This document shows positions 22,701-32,575 of a stretch of 64,000 bases of DNA, in pieces. The notes under the pieces are model-generated. The model saw nothing but the letters and a program-made list of their open reading frames with translations, searched no databases and was not told the DNA's origin. Every line of letters begins with the position of its first letter. Position 1 is the first letter of the stretch. The stretch comes from Pholis gunnellus (lineage: Eukaryota; Chordata; Actinopteri; Perciformes; Pholidae): the NCBI GenBank assembly GCA_910591455.2, contig OU342809.1, forward strand, positions 2,197,493 to 2,261,492, given 5' to 3'. The translations under genes and the position numbers were made by a program.

Positions 22701-25700
22701 GGTCTGAGCCGTACACCTGGACCACCGCCGAACACAGAGTCTGAAAAAAGAGGATGGATAATAAGCACAAACATTTAATAATCTAAACGAAACATGCCAT
22801 CACAAAGCAGGTTCTGACGATTGAAGCCGATGCTGAAGTGTCTTAAAGCTGCATTCTCTCTAATGTCCACCAGGGGGCGACTCCTCTGGTTGTATAGAAG
22901 TCTATGAGAAAATGACTCTACTTCCGTCTTGATTTATTACCTCAGTAAACATTATCTGGACTGAGGAGGAGTGACGTAGAGACGCCAGATACGTCTCTGG
23001 TAGAGACCTGTCAATCACTGTGTAGCCCCGCCCCTAAAGCATCCCCTGCTTTATGGTCTGTGTGACTCTAAATGGACCATCATTTACTAAATGAACATCA
23101 TGCTGTATTGAAGAAGACTTGAAACTAGAGATTGAGACCATAAACTCATGTTTACAATGTTTACTGAGGTAATAAATCAAGAGAGAAGTAGAGTCATTTT
23201 CTCATAGACTTCTATACAACCAGAGGAGTCGCCCCCTGGTGGACATTAGAGAGAATGCAGGTTTAACACATGAAGCTTTGACTTCACTCGGCAGAACCAA
23301 AGGTCGCCGCCTGAATTAAAACACAAAATCACATGGATTGAGGTCATGTGACTGATTTGAGCACTCTTATAAAAACCTGAGGACCACTGTCCTGCTTTGT
23401 GGTCCTAAAATGATGGGACTGTGTATTAAAAAGGGCAACAAGTTATTGTGAACTTAACTTAAAGCTGAACATCAGCTCTTTAAAAAGGGACCGTTTCAGT
23501 TCACATGTGACATTCCTCCACTGTGTTTGACCTTCACTTCCACAGGACAGGAAACGGAGTCCAGCGGTCGTCCTCGGGCTGTTCTGGTTCGTGGATTTTA
23601 GGGGTTTCTGCTGAAGTCGCGCTGTGTCAAACCCTCGGCCCGGCAGAGAGTAACTCCAGCCTCCGAGGGGAGCGGAGAGGAAACGCCACCGGGTTTCCTC
23701 CTCTGTGATTTACGAGTGCAGGTCGGAAGAGCGTCAGGAAACACTTATCGCCATGAAATCACCGCTCAGCATCACACAGGAAAAGGCCAAAGGTCGGCCC
23801 TTTAAACGCCTCAATTAGGCCGCGTAAATTCTCGCCGAGGGGAAAGTATGCGGCAGTAAAACACAGACAGCAACACTGCAGACTCTCTGCAGGTTACTGC
23901 AGCATCGGAGAACCAGGAACCCAAAAGAACGAGCACAACACTGAGAACCACGGCCAAGTCATTCAACAGAGTCAGAGTGCTTCCTTCAAGACGGGTGGAG
24001 TTAAAGTGTTGGTAACCAATTAACTGTTTAGGTCTTCAATCGAACAAAAAAACAATCATTTTCAATGCATTCTGAATATTTATGGCGATTGTGGTCCGAC
24101 TAAACAAGACATCACCGGTGGAGTATTTGAAGATGACACTCATTGGCTGCAGCCTTTGTTTAAATTAATCTAAAACAACAACTTGCAGAGACTTTAAACT
24201 TGCTATAACAGCTCAAAATAAATGCTTCACCCATCTATAGATGGATAATCAATGAAAATCCACAGTCAGCTGATATTTAATTGAGTTTTATGCAGTTGGA
24301 ACTCTGCCTGCCTGGTGGTGCATTCAAGTACAAGAACAGTCGATCTGAGATTTGAGACTCTGGTGTCTGTAGAGCCGACGTTCGTAAAACAGATTCTCAG
24401 CAGATGCTGGTTGTTTTTCTGACCTCGTGGCTCGTGAACACAACGCTCTCAGTCAACAAGAAGCCCTCTCACCACACCGACCGTGGGACTGGACATGTTG
24501 AGCTTTCCATTGTTCAGGAACCCTTCACGGACTTTCATCCACTTTGGCTTAAAAGTTGAGGTTCAAAGTTTATAATTAATGCAAAAGCACGTTTCTTGGT
24601 GAGATTGTTTAGTCATCTGCTGTTTTATTAAAGTCAAGAATAAACTCAATCTCACCAGCGAGTTTTCAAAACAGCGTCTGCTCTCGAGTGCAACATGAGA
24701 ACAGAACTCCAGAGGAAGAACTTGAAGAATGTCGACTGAGATGATTTAAAGCTGCAACAACTCGTCAAACCGATGGAAAATGAATCTGCAACTATTGTGA
24801 TAAATCTGATATTTATAAACGTGATAGAACATCATTGTGGCTTCTTCCTCCTCGGGCCAAATCATATCTTGCATGAAGCAGTAACATCAGCGACAGAACA
24901 CAAGAAACCTTGAACAACAACCCACATTATCTGTCCCGGTTACGTCCGCTTCTTACCAAACGAACACACATGAACACACACTTTGTTCTGCACATTAAGT
25001 CGTTAAATAAACCACCAAACAAACATTCGTCAGTACGGAGGCCAGATAGCGGATTAGCTGCAGCACCTCAGAAACACTTTGGTCTGCTTAGATGTTATTA
25101 GATTCATTATTAATTCATGTTTAAGTTTGGACCAATTGCTGCATTTAAAAAGGTTTACACTTGAATTGTAGTTCCTTTGAATGTTGTTCTGTGTGTCTGA
25201 CCACAAGTTATCAACACAGTACTCCTCACTTCACTTCTAACACCTGGAATTGCTCCCAAATATAAATATCAATTATATATATATATATATATATATAAAA
25301 AGAGGAGTAAATTACAGTAAATACCTGTGATTTTGGTTGCATGGTGTAGTTTAGTTTACGTTGTTTAGAAGCGTACGAGTCGTAATCGTCTCATGAACTC
25401 GTTTAATGTGATGAGGGGTTGGAACGTAGAACACAGCGATCGCTAACGAGACAAATCTACAATAAGACACTGAAAACAAACCCAACACCTCGTGATAGAA
25501 ATGCTTTTTGTTTCAGGAGATCAGATTGCGAACAGGCCGCTGTGTTCAGTACTCGTTACATGACGTTAATGTTTGATGTGGGACGGAGGTTCCACTGCTC
25601 AGCAGCGTATTGAATGAAATCGTACGATATTAGTGTCAATACAATATTTTACACCTTACTTTGAGGAATAAAAACGTTTTTCACAAAAACATTTATTTAA

Positions 25701-27115
25701 TAAAATACGACATGTTTATTGTTGACTAAACTCAAGGGGTCGTATAGGAACTCGTCTAGATAAAATACAGTCCAAAACTGTTAAAATACAAAAACCAGGA
25801 AGTATCTGATCAAAGAATCAAGATTTAAAGACATTTTTTGATATCTGAGCTCAAAGTGTTGCACACTCAGACGTACTGGTTCAGTGCATTTCTACCTCAC
25901 TGGTCTCAGTCTAACCGACAGCTCTGACCTCTGACCTCAGGTGTTTCTCCCTGAATGCAGCTGCTTCTTGCAGTCGACGCTGCAGGAAACCAGCTCCTGT
26001 TCATCCTCTTGATACCAGCTGACATTCAGATAAACCACAGACTCACATTTTATGACTTTTTGTTCTTATCCGAGAGGATAGCGGAGAGAGGAGCTGCTTA
26101 GGATTTGGTGTCGAGGTGCAGGAAGGATAAAACATGTGTTGCTGGTTTTCACATTTAAAAAGTCTCTTTAATTAGAAGGCCCTGAAGTGTACAAGTGGCA
26201 TCCATGATATGTGTTAATTAAGGACGTGAGCTTCACAGCTTCTCGTCCTGCCAAGAACACACACGGCCATCTTTGATGGAGCGAAGAGAAACGCTGTAAA
26301 TTCATAGACGTAAAAGAAGCCCGGACCTGGAACCAGCTGAAGACTTTAAGACCATTAAATCAATAAGTAAGATGTTTGGTTTGCAGGTAAGGTTTAAAAC
26401 GTGTTCCTCAAGCAGCTTCAGGGGCCTTTCACACTCGTTTATCCACCTTGTCTCCATGAAAACTCCCAGTAACGTAGAAACGTACGTATAGAATAAAGCT
26501 TCACTGTTGATGACGCGTCTGGCGTGCCACCTGGCGCCCTGCTGGGGACTCTCACATTACCGTTAACATGTGCTAAAGCTTTACAGTCAGACTAACATAC
26601 TAAAGGTCATCAGTTTGGTCCATTACAACTGAAGATACGGATCATTTTTAGAACCAATTAATCTGTTGAAATTGTCTTTCATTTAAAAACACTTTTCAAT
26701 GATATAAACAGAAAATCCTACAAATCTCACTCTGGAAAAGCAATGAATCGAGTCGACACTGATTAGAGCTGTAAAAATACAGGAACATGTCAAAATACAA
26801 GCCTACGCGTAAGGTTTTATGACATCATGTTTCTCTAATTAAGGTTAGGGATGCCACTAATAAATAGTTACATGGACAACTATTATGCAAATGTATCTCT
26901 GGATCAAATGTTTGGTCTATAAAATTACAGAAAATAGTGGGAACAGCTTATCTCACTTTCCTTCAGTCCACAACCCAAAAGGTATAAAGTTTACTTTCAC
27001 ATAACACTAAGAAATGAAGTAAATATTCACATTTAAAAAAAGGAGCAAAAACAGGTGATTTAGCCTTTATTGCCCCCAAAATGACTTCAGCTATATTAGT
27101 AATCAGTTATCAAAA

Positions 27116-27181
<66 letters not shown>

Positions 27182-27785
27182 GGGTCTATAAGTCTTCATG
27201 TTTGCAAAATATAAACAAAACACAAACATCACCGATGTACAACATATATTCCAACAGAAACATGTTGATATTGTGTATTATCTTTAGTCTAAATCATATT
27301 ATAATATCATCTAAGTGTTTAATTATTAATGTTTGGATTCAGTTGTTGTCCAGCATTAATCTCTGCATTTAAAAACATGTCAAACCTTTTTTTTTAAGAG
27401 AGTAAAGTTTTGTCTCTTTGAGGTTTGAATCTGACACTTTGTATCTGCTTCACTGATGGTGTCTCTACATTTAAAAACGTCAAGGAGTCTCACGGGTCAC
27501 CGATTTGAACGCAACACCGGCGGCGGTTTTTTTTTTTTTTTGCTGCTGAGAATGAAGCAGCATGAAGCTGGCGTGTTTTAAATAACGCGAGGCTGCATGT
27601 ACCTGCAGAATGCACGCTATTATTATCTTAACCGGCACGCTATTTGAACCTGCAGGTGGTAAACAAACGGAGGAACTTACGGCGCATTTCCTGCCGAGGT
27701 ATCCGAACAGGCACTCGTTCTCCTGCGGGGTCAGGAGGATGGAGCCCACGTTGGTAGCTCTGCGGGGCTGCGAGTGGTTGTTCAT
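9443..27785 (-). CDS. wasl: Neural Wiskott-Aldrich syndrome protein (N-WASP), 11 coding exons
   Basis: N-WASP activates Arp2/3 actin branching when Cdc42-GTP and PIP2 release its autoinhibition. Coding exons from 5' to 3' are 27681-27785, 22606-22740, 21494-21580, 20670-20766, 19582-19605, 14346-14553, 13710-13752, 12187-12340, 10060-10697, 9856-9964 and 9443-9504. All junctions are GT-AG and the sum is 1662 bases: 553 residues plus stop, against 505 in human. Domains: WH1/EVH1 about 10-141; basic Lys-rich stretch 195-209; CRIB 212-227 (IGTPSNFQHIGHVGWD); autoinhibitory GBD 234-284 with Tyr265 at the position of the Src/FAK-site Tyr256; proline-rich 285 to about 440; WH2 motifs 452-469 and 481-498; central helix 515-533 (GIVGALMEVM); acidic tail 534-553 with Trp551. 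WASP is excluded by the twin WH2 motifs. The start is the ATG before NNHSQPRRATNVGS, matching the family N-terminus. Confidence 0.95.
9541..9798. repeat. Tandem foldback repeat in wasl intron 10
   Basis: Two consecutive units of about 100 bases. Each is bounded by inverted AGCTTAGCTTAGCACAAAG and CTTTGTGCTAAGCTAAGCT arms around GGAAGCAGGGGGGAAACAGC, and each ends CAGCTGCTGG. It resembles a teleost interspersed element usually met as a single copy. A diverged relative occurs at 45430-45600. Confidence 0.8.
9856..9964 (-). CDS. wasl: wasl coding exon 10 (central Arp2/3-binding helix)
   Basis: Residues 498-533: VPDLPESGPPGSAPTAGIVG then ALMEVMLIRSKAIHSS. This is the C segment that contacts Arp2/3 and the GBD. 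Acceptor TCTCATCAG, donor CAG|GTAACT, phase 1. Confidence 0.94.
10060..10697 (-). CDS. wasl: wasl coding exon 9 (poly-proline and WH2 pair)
   Basis: 638 bases encoding residues 285-497: repeated proline runs broken by SRGG/SRAP-type spacers (SH3 and profilin ligands), a His-rich interruption near 10430-10450, and the two actin-binding WH2 motifs KSALLEQIRGGAQLKKV and RDALLDQIRQGIQLKN. Acceptor CCCCCTGCAG, donor AAC|GTAAGA. The opposite strand has long open frames that are shadows of this purine-rich tract. Confidence 0.94.
11009..11093. repeat. (CA)n microsatellite in wasl intron 8
   Basis: A pure CA run of about 42 units in the roughly 1.5 kb intron between exons 8 and 9 (10698-12186). The rest of that intron shows nothing coding. 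Confidence 0.97.
12113..12178. repeat. (TG)n tract beside the wasl exon 8 donor
   Basis: Three TG runs separated by ACAGAG. On the transcript strand this is a CA-rich block that starts about eight bases inside intron 8. Confidence 0.95.
12187..12340 (-). CDS. wasl: wasl coding exon 8 (autoinhibitory GBD)
   Basis: Residues 234-284, LNNLDPELKNLFDMCGISEAQ to NELRRQ, almost identical to mammals. This segment binds the central/acidic tail in the closed state. Tyr265 is the regulatory phosphotyrosine position. Acceptor GATGTTGCAG, donor AGG|GTGAGG, phase 1. Confidence 0.96.
13643..13703. repeat. (TG)n tract beside the wasl exon 7 donor
   Basis: About 30 TG units. On the transcript strand a CA repeat begins six bases after the exon 7/intron 7 junction. 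Confidence 0.97.
13710..13752 (-). CDS. wasl: wasl coding exon 7 (CRIB core)
   Basis: 43 bases encoding HIGHVGWDPNTGFD, the Cdc42-contacting CRIB core. Acceptor TTCTTCAG, donor GAT|GTGAGT. The donor is followed after six bases by a roughly 61-base CA repeat. Skipping this exon would shift the frame. Confidence 0.95.
14346..14553 (-). CDS. wasl: wasl coding exon 6 (basic region, CRIB start)
   Basis: Residues 150-218. It begins GPALHIATVDIKNPEI, passes through a His/Asn/Gly-rich stretch and a Lys-rich run, and ends in KADIGTPSNF plus CA of the next Gln. Acceptor CCGTGTGCAG, donor CCA|GTGAGT, phase 2. The segment between NPEI and the Lys run is longer than in mammals. Confidence 0.94.
14990..15450. 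other. GC-richer stretch of unknown nature in wasl intron 5
   Basis: Clearly higher in G+C and CpG than the surrounding intron (words such as GGACGGACGCGTCGG). Two open frames on the - strand (15225-14962 and 15450-15244) have no recognised similarity. It could be an intronic regulatory island or a decayed insertion. Confidence 0.3.
15560..15680 (+). repeat. R1 dispersed element, 5' end only
   Basis: Begins GCGGTAACCTCCAGGTTCTG and stops after GAGAAAATGACT. In wasl intron 5. Confidence 0.85.
16001..16333. repeat. 47-bp minisatellite, about 7 copies
   Basis: The unit contains GTTAGCGGTGCTGCTAACG followed by TTACTAGCTCTCCTCCT. Copies are almost identical, with the first and last slightly diverged. 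GTTAGC and GCTAAC within each unit form a short dyad. Confidence 0.95.
18294..18510 (-). repeat. Dispersed element R2, copy 2
   Basis: Reverse complement of 7657-7860 over about 200 bases with scattered substitutions and small indels. It lies in wasl intron 5, directly next to the 15-bp array. Confidence 0.75.
18530..18766. repeat. 15-bp tandem array, about 16 copies
   Basis: Unit TGAACCCTCAAGCCC with A/G and C/T variants. Because 15 is divisible by 3, both strands stay open (LNPQ-type and VQGLR-type pentapeptides); these frames are not genes. Confidence 0.96.
19582..19605 (-). CDS. wasl: wasl coding exon 5 (24-nt microexon)
   Basis: Only 24 bases. With the carried-over G it reads E-K-R-G-D-P-K-N and leaves one G, so phase 1 is preserved. 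It aligns to EKRRDPPNG of mammalian N-WASP. Acceptor TTTTTTGCAG, donor ATG|GTACGT. It is too small for simple ORF detection. Confidence 0.9.
19606..20669 (-). other. wasl: wasl intron 4
   Basis: About 1.06 kb between exon 4 and the microexon. It holds a fragment at 19800-19860 (CCTTTATTAGTGCCGCAGTGG) resembling a common fish repeat tail, and the partial R1 copy at 20110-20205. Nothing coding. Confidence 0.6.
20110..20205 (+). repeat. R1 dispersed element, 3' end only
   Basis: AACCAAGATGGCGACGG, CAGTCCACAAACCA and the final CCTCATATACGGGCTG match the R1 3' part. In wasl intron 4. Confidence 0.6.
20670..20766 (-). CDS. wasl: wasl coding exon 4 (end of WH1)
   Basis: Residues 110-141 plus one base, reading TCQIGLNFASEEEAKRFR and on to NRRQRKT, which closes the WH1 fold. 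Acceptor CTCTCAG, donor CCG|GTACGT, phase 1. Confidence 0.92.
21494..21580 (-). CDS. wasl: wasl coding exon 3 (WH1)
   Basis: Residues 81-109, with the motif FEQELYHNF matching the conserved WEQELYNNF. Acceptor TTTTTTGCAG, donor GAC|GTGAGT, phase 0. Confidence 0.94.
22606..22740 (-). CDS. wasl: wasl coding exon 2 (WH1)
   Basis: Residues 36-80, with the motifs AVVQVY, GVACLVKDNPQRSYF and FDIK. Acceptor TTTTTTCAG, donor AAG|GTGAGC, phase 0 at both ends. Confidence 0.95.
22812..22950 (+). repeat. R1 element, 5' part, left arm of a foldback
   Basis: Carries the R1 words GCTGCATTCTCTCTAATGTC and AGGGGGCGACTCCTCTGGT, then stops after CAGTAAACATT. It is joined directly to an opposite-strand copy. 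Confidence 0.9.
22951..23313 (-). repeat. R1 element, right arm of a foldback
   Basis: A near-complete R1 copy on the - strand, from CTGGACTGAGGAGGAGTGAC to GTCGCCGCCTG. About 110 bases of it are complementary to the left arm. Confidence 0.9.
27118..27184. repeat. (GT)n followed by a poly-G run
   Basis: About 23 GT units followed by 20 G in wasl intron 1. Confidence 0.96.
27681..27785 (-). CDS. wasl: wasl coding exon 1 (start of WH1)
   Basis: Encodes residues 1-35, including the family motif LLTPQENE. ATG at 27785-27783; donor GCC|GTAAGT, phase 0. Human N-WASP has a proline run before this point that is replaced here by NNHSQP. Confidence 0.93.
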
Positions 27786-28400
27786 GGCTCAGAGTTATTC
27801 TAGTTGCAGTAATGCAGTTATCCCCGTAACGGACTCAGCAAACACTACGAATCTACAGAAAATCCATACGGGCTCCGGTTGCTGTGGCCTGCAACCGGAT
27901 CATCTCCGCTGAGTCCGACTCCCGGCTGCAGGGCGGAGGAGGAGGAGGAGGCGCCGGTTGGGATGTTTTCCAGGCTTGACTCCTGGTTCAGAGAAGGAAC
28001 TTAAAACGTCTCCGTTTGGGGAGTTAAATGCAACAATAAGGACTTGCTGTGGGTCTAAAACGCGGATAAACGCTCAACTTTCAGTCGGAAACTCCAGCAA
28101 GATGCAGCAGCTATGCGTACATCCAACATGGCAGCCATGCGGAGCAGACCACTTTAAAGAGGAAGGACAGGGGGGTGGGGTCGGACAAACTCCATAACTT
28201 TCCACTGTAATGGGAAGAACACGGCCAAGATGGCGAACATACACGCAGGAATATGTAATTCGACGTTTGTGTTAATGTGAAACTACGTGGGGGATTGTGT
28301 TTTTTGGTAAATTGAGAGGCTAAAATGCTGCCACATCGGACCAAAATGGTTCGGTCCGATGTGGCAGCAGGAATGCAGCTCTGCGGAGGGAGAGGGAGGG
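27786..28400 (-). promoter_or_regulatory. wasl: Probable wasl 5' UTR and promoter region
   Basis: This is the sequence directly upstream of the wasl ATG. It is GC-richer than its surroundings (GGAGGAGGAGGAGGAGGCG near 27930-27955), has no TATA box, and contains YY1-like words (AACATGGCAG at 28128, AAGATGGCGAAC at 28228). It also contains a perfect hairpin at 28326-28369. No transcription start can be fixed from sequence alone. Confidence 0.4.
28326..28369. repeat. Perfect 17-bp hairpin
   Basis: Arms TGCTGCCACATCGGACC (28326-28342) and its exact reverse complement (28353-28369) enclose a 10-base loop. It lies about 540 bases upstream of the wasl ATG. Confidence 0.97.
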
Positions 28401-29779
28401 GCGATGGAGTGTGACGTAAGAGCGGGGAGGAGCCAGATGGTGGACGTAAAAAAGAAAATGTAAATAAGACGCTTTTCTTCATAAATAATTTATAAACTGT
28501 TGAATATTTTAAAATGCAATATTTTAAATTATATATAATTAATAATGCCACATTTAGACTAGGCTGTACAAAATAATAATCTTATTAAATGCATACATAA
28601 AAAGAAAGAAACAAAATAACTGAATGACTGAATTTAAACATCACCAAAAACGGTTTGCGTTTATGACAGTGTGGATTTAATTATGGAATAACAAGGTTAC
28701 TCGGTTCATTTATTTGTAACCTCTTCACACTACACACAAGGAATATGCATACAAATATTTACATTTGAATGTAATAACATAAGTTACTTATCCTTATATA
28801 TACCGAGAGAGACTTTGATTTACAGTAGGAATGAGCGTAGTGCAAAAGGCTGGGCAATGCCAGGATTGGGGGGTTTGTATTGGTGATACCCAAATTAGAT
28901 CCTCGTGTTGGCCAGTAGTGGGAGGAGATCTGCACTATTAACTGTATATCTGTATAATTGTGAAGCCCATCCTATATATCTTATATCTCTTCTGCAGTTT
29001 ACAGTTTATTAAAACCTTAATCTACTTTAATAGATTACATAATGATCTTGTTCTGAAGTTCAAAACAGAGCATAAAATAGAGAGTAATAAGCCTTAAGAC
29101 ACTTTCATTTATCCATGTGTTTCTGCGTTTGAGGTTAGTTATCGTTAGTTATCGGTCAACAAATAAACTTAACCATGAGTGCAGCTCTGTAAGTAGTTTA
29201 ATCAGGCTGTTTTAGCCCAAATTTACAAGTTTTGTAGGCTTAGTTTAAATTAGTTTGCTGCATTTTTGTGTCACTTCTTCTGTTTTTGTCCTGTGTCACA
29301 TATGTCGCTCATGCAACGGAGTAAACAACCCTCACTGGACCGCACTGTAGAATTAAGGTTTGACAAATGAGTGAATATTGATGACTTCAAACTGTTGCTG
29401 CAACCATCAACTTTGTTACAGAGCAAGATCAACAACTCACGTCATCTACATTCCTACACAGACCCTGAATAAAGTCCCATAGGTTCACACTCTAAAATCA
29501 GGAGGAGGGTTGTGGAGGCGGCGCCGGCAGATGGATGTCGGCGGAGGTTCGTGTCCTGCAGTTCCCGCCCGCCTGCTGCAGAGTTAAGCCCGTCAGCAGC
29601 ATTAACACCAAAACTAATCTGCGGACCAGCTGCTCCTACACTCTGCTGTGTAACACGCTGAGCGGAGGCCAAACAAGGACCATTCACAACGATCTATTCT
29701 TAGAACCTGAGCAGGAGAAGATAAGAATGGAAAGATTGTCTCGAGTGTGGCTCCAAAGGAAAGGTGATGCTGTCTTTAA

Positions 29780-30050
29780 ATAGTAAAGGGTTCATCTTCT
29801 GGGGAGCAAGAGTGGAATCAGGCCATTTCATGACAATGCAGGCATTGAGATTAGCCGTGCTACTCTCAGTCCGCCCACCACTTTGGTCAAAACTAAAATA
29901 TCTCGATCTATTGGGTAGATTGATAAAATATTGTCTACAAACATTCATGGTCCCCAGTGGATGCTTTCTAATGGTTTTGGTGATCCAACAGGTCAAAGTT
30001 TTCACCTGTCCTGTGAAATATCTGGACATGGATGGATAAGCTGAAAATGT
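29780..30050. repeat. Dispersed element R4 fragment
   Basis: Contains TTCATCTTCTGGGGAGCAAG, found in reverse at 14654-14684 and in related forms at 46820-46860 and 61700-61730, followed by a tail ending ATCTGGACATGGATGGAT. A similar tail (CTGGCAATCCATCCAGTAGT) occurs at 38530-38640. No open frame; a non-autonomous element is likely. Confidence 0.6.
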
Positions 30051-30084
30051 GTTGCACATTCTTACGGTACCAAGCAGGAAGAGA

Positions 30085-30370
30085 CTCAAAATGATCACGA
30101 ACAAACATGAAAGTACAACAAAGACACACAAAGACACTACAGAGAGACAAAAAAACAACAACCAAGAGATGCAAAACAGCTGCAAAGAGACTCACAACGA
30201 CAGTGAAGTTTGACAAAACAACCACTAAGCGACACAGAATGACTGCAAAGAGACAAGTAACTACATAAAGAGACACAAAGTTACTACAAAGAGACAGTCT
30301 CTCGTTGTTTTACCTATTTTGTGTAGTCGTTTTGCATCTCTTTGTGGTAATGTATTTCTTTGCAGTTATT
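30085..30370. repeat. Degenerate AAAGAGAC/ACAAAG array with inverted half
   Basis: Short degenerate units (ACAAAGAGAC-type) run to about 30292 and then continue as the reverse complement (GTCTCTCGTTG to CATCTCTTTGTGG). The array therefore changes strand at its centre. Confidence 0.7.
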
Positions 30371-32349
30371 GTTCTTATGTAATCTTATTCTTTAAACTAT
30401 AACCAAAAATCCACCAGCTGAGAGGTGAGAAAGACTGAAGGAAAGTAAAAGGGAGAAATGATCAATTGTGACAGAAAGAGTGTTGGCAGACTGAAAGAAG
30501 AAACTTCTGCTTCACAGCGAGTTTACAAACCTCAGACACCAGAACAGTTCAGCATGCTTCCATTAAGCACAAGCTAGAGATTTAGTAGTTGCCTCTTCCA
30601 CAGAACCTCACAGCTCTCAGCAGTGTCACATTCTGGTCTTTTTTTCTGCCCCTGTTGCTGCAGAGAAGGTAATAATTAATCCTGATCCTGTTTTTGTGGA
30701 TTTGTTTGCAATTTTAAAAAGAAGCATCTCAGTTATTTCCACTGGAATTGTTTGTAAAATTGTTCAAGAGGCAGACATGTGAGGCTCAGAGCCTCTGAAG
30801 AGATGAAACCACTAGATGGCGGTAGACACCCAAACTCTACACAGAGCAGGAACTCAGTACATTCACATTTTGTATTACAAGTTTTCTGAAATGTTATGTT
30901 AAATATGCAAATGAGGCATTAATGGTAACTTTCGGTGGATTTAGGAGAAATCTACAGACACAAATATACAAAGTAGTAAAATAAACACCTGTATGTGTAT
31001 TTTGGATGTTTTTTTCCCTCCAGTCTGAAGGAAGACATGTTATGGAAGCAAAATAGACCAAAATCTCTAGATTGACCAGTCCAGGAAAAACAATGGAAGC
31101 ATGTCTTTGGTAATATGGTATATATAGATCTTTATATATATATATATATATATATCCCACATTACACACACGCATGAATACAATGTTTGTTTATTTTATT
31201 ATAATTCTTTATTTATTAATCTATTTTTTTAATTAAATGATTTGAAGAGAATGTTCATATCAGATTTATTGATTATTAATTGATTATTCACCAGGAAGTA
31301 CAGGATTTCCATCTTCTTGACATTTGTAGTTCAATAAAGGATTTCTCGACTTCTTCCACGTCACCAAAAATTGAAATTCATGCGTCAGTTAAACAACAAA
31401 AAGGTTGAAACGAACGTGTAGAGCGTCTGTAATGAAGCCCTCTTCCCAGAAGTCTAACCTGGGCTCTCTGCTCTCAGCCTGCCGGTGAAATCTAATCAGA
31501 ACTGCTGCAGCAGAGCGGCATCATGTCTGTCTGTGTCGTTTCCTGTCTACAAGTTCAATCACAGATCAGACAATCACGGCCATTCTACGCAGTGATTGGA
31601 CAGTGAGCACGGCATACTACAACTACTTGTGGCTCTCCGTGATTACAGATGACACTTTGAACATCCTCAAGCAGGAAACGTCTGAAAATGTGCCCCATTA
31701 TCCCCGTAATTATTCATGACGGCTGGCTTTTCATCCTGACAAACATGTATTCGTCTCCACCAGATTCATCCTCCAAGGACCCTCAATATACATAATAACC
31801 CTCATGACAATCCATCCAGTGTTGAGTTATTTCAATCTTGAGCAAAGAAAAAGAAAAAAACAGACAAACACGCCTCTAGAGCCCCAAAAACGTGGCTCAA
31901 AACACTGAACACACACAGAAGTTACAGGTAGTTTAAAGGGCAATACAGACTCCAGACAACAGCAGATCAATACATACAAAGTATTCCATTAGTGGAGCTC
32001 TGATGTGTTTTATTTCAGGCTCATCTAGCGTTTTATTATGACCAAACATCTCCAGAGTGTGTTTGGATCGAATCGGTCAGATCACATTAATTCTGAAATC
32101 TGAAGTCGATCTGAAGTGCCGATCGCAGGTGTCAAAGTCTGAAGAGCTTGCATGCTCGCTCGTTCAATGATGAGAAAGCTTTATGGAAACCACATTCCTC
32201 CTTCTTCCTCCAGCACTAACATCCAGCCGCTCAGCTCAGCTCAGCGTTTCCAGTATTTCTGCAGCTGACAGGAGCTGCTTCACCTCCACAGGGTACATGC
32301 CAAGTCTCTTGGAGCGAGGAAATGACAATTAAGAGACTTGGGGGTACAT

Positions 32350-32575
32350 CCCAAGTCTTCATTTAGTAAATGATGGTCCATTTAGAGTCAAACAGACCAT
32401 AAAGCAGGGGATGCTTTAGGGCGGGGCTACACGGTGATTGACAGGTCTCTACCAGAGACGTATACGGCGTCTCTACGTCACTCCTCCTCAGTCCACATAT
32501 GGTCACTTGTGTTCACTTGTTGCAAAAAGCCAAGCTGGCGACGGCCCATACCGCCGACCTGTTACACAGTCTATG
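32350..32575 (+). repeat. R1 dispersed element, middle part
   Basis: From ATTTAGTAAATGATGGTCC to GCCAAGCTGGCGACGGCC. It produces an open frame at 32434 that recurs at 63253, so that frame is a repeat product and not a gene. Confidence 0.88.

Larger units (their letters stand above)
22741..27680 (-). other. wasl: wasl intron 1 (about 4.9 kb)
   Basis: Contains the R1 foldback pair at 22812-23313, a GC-richer stretch around 23540-23830, an (AT)n run at 25274-25297 and a TG/G-run tract at 27118-27184. No other exon was recognised. The GC-richer stretch is a plausible intronic regulatory element, by composition only. Confidence 0.6.

Noticed and set aside
24231..24244. 14-base palindrome CCATCTATAGATGG
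   Set aside because: Isolated and short; no supporting context.
28326..28369. MicroRNA precursor
   Set aside because: The stem is only 17 bp with a 10-base loop, shorter than a normal precursor, and has no flanking pairing.
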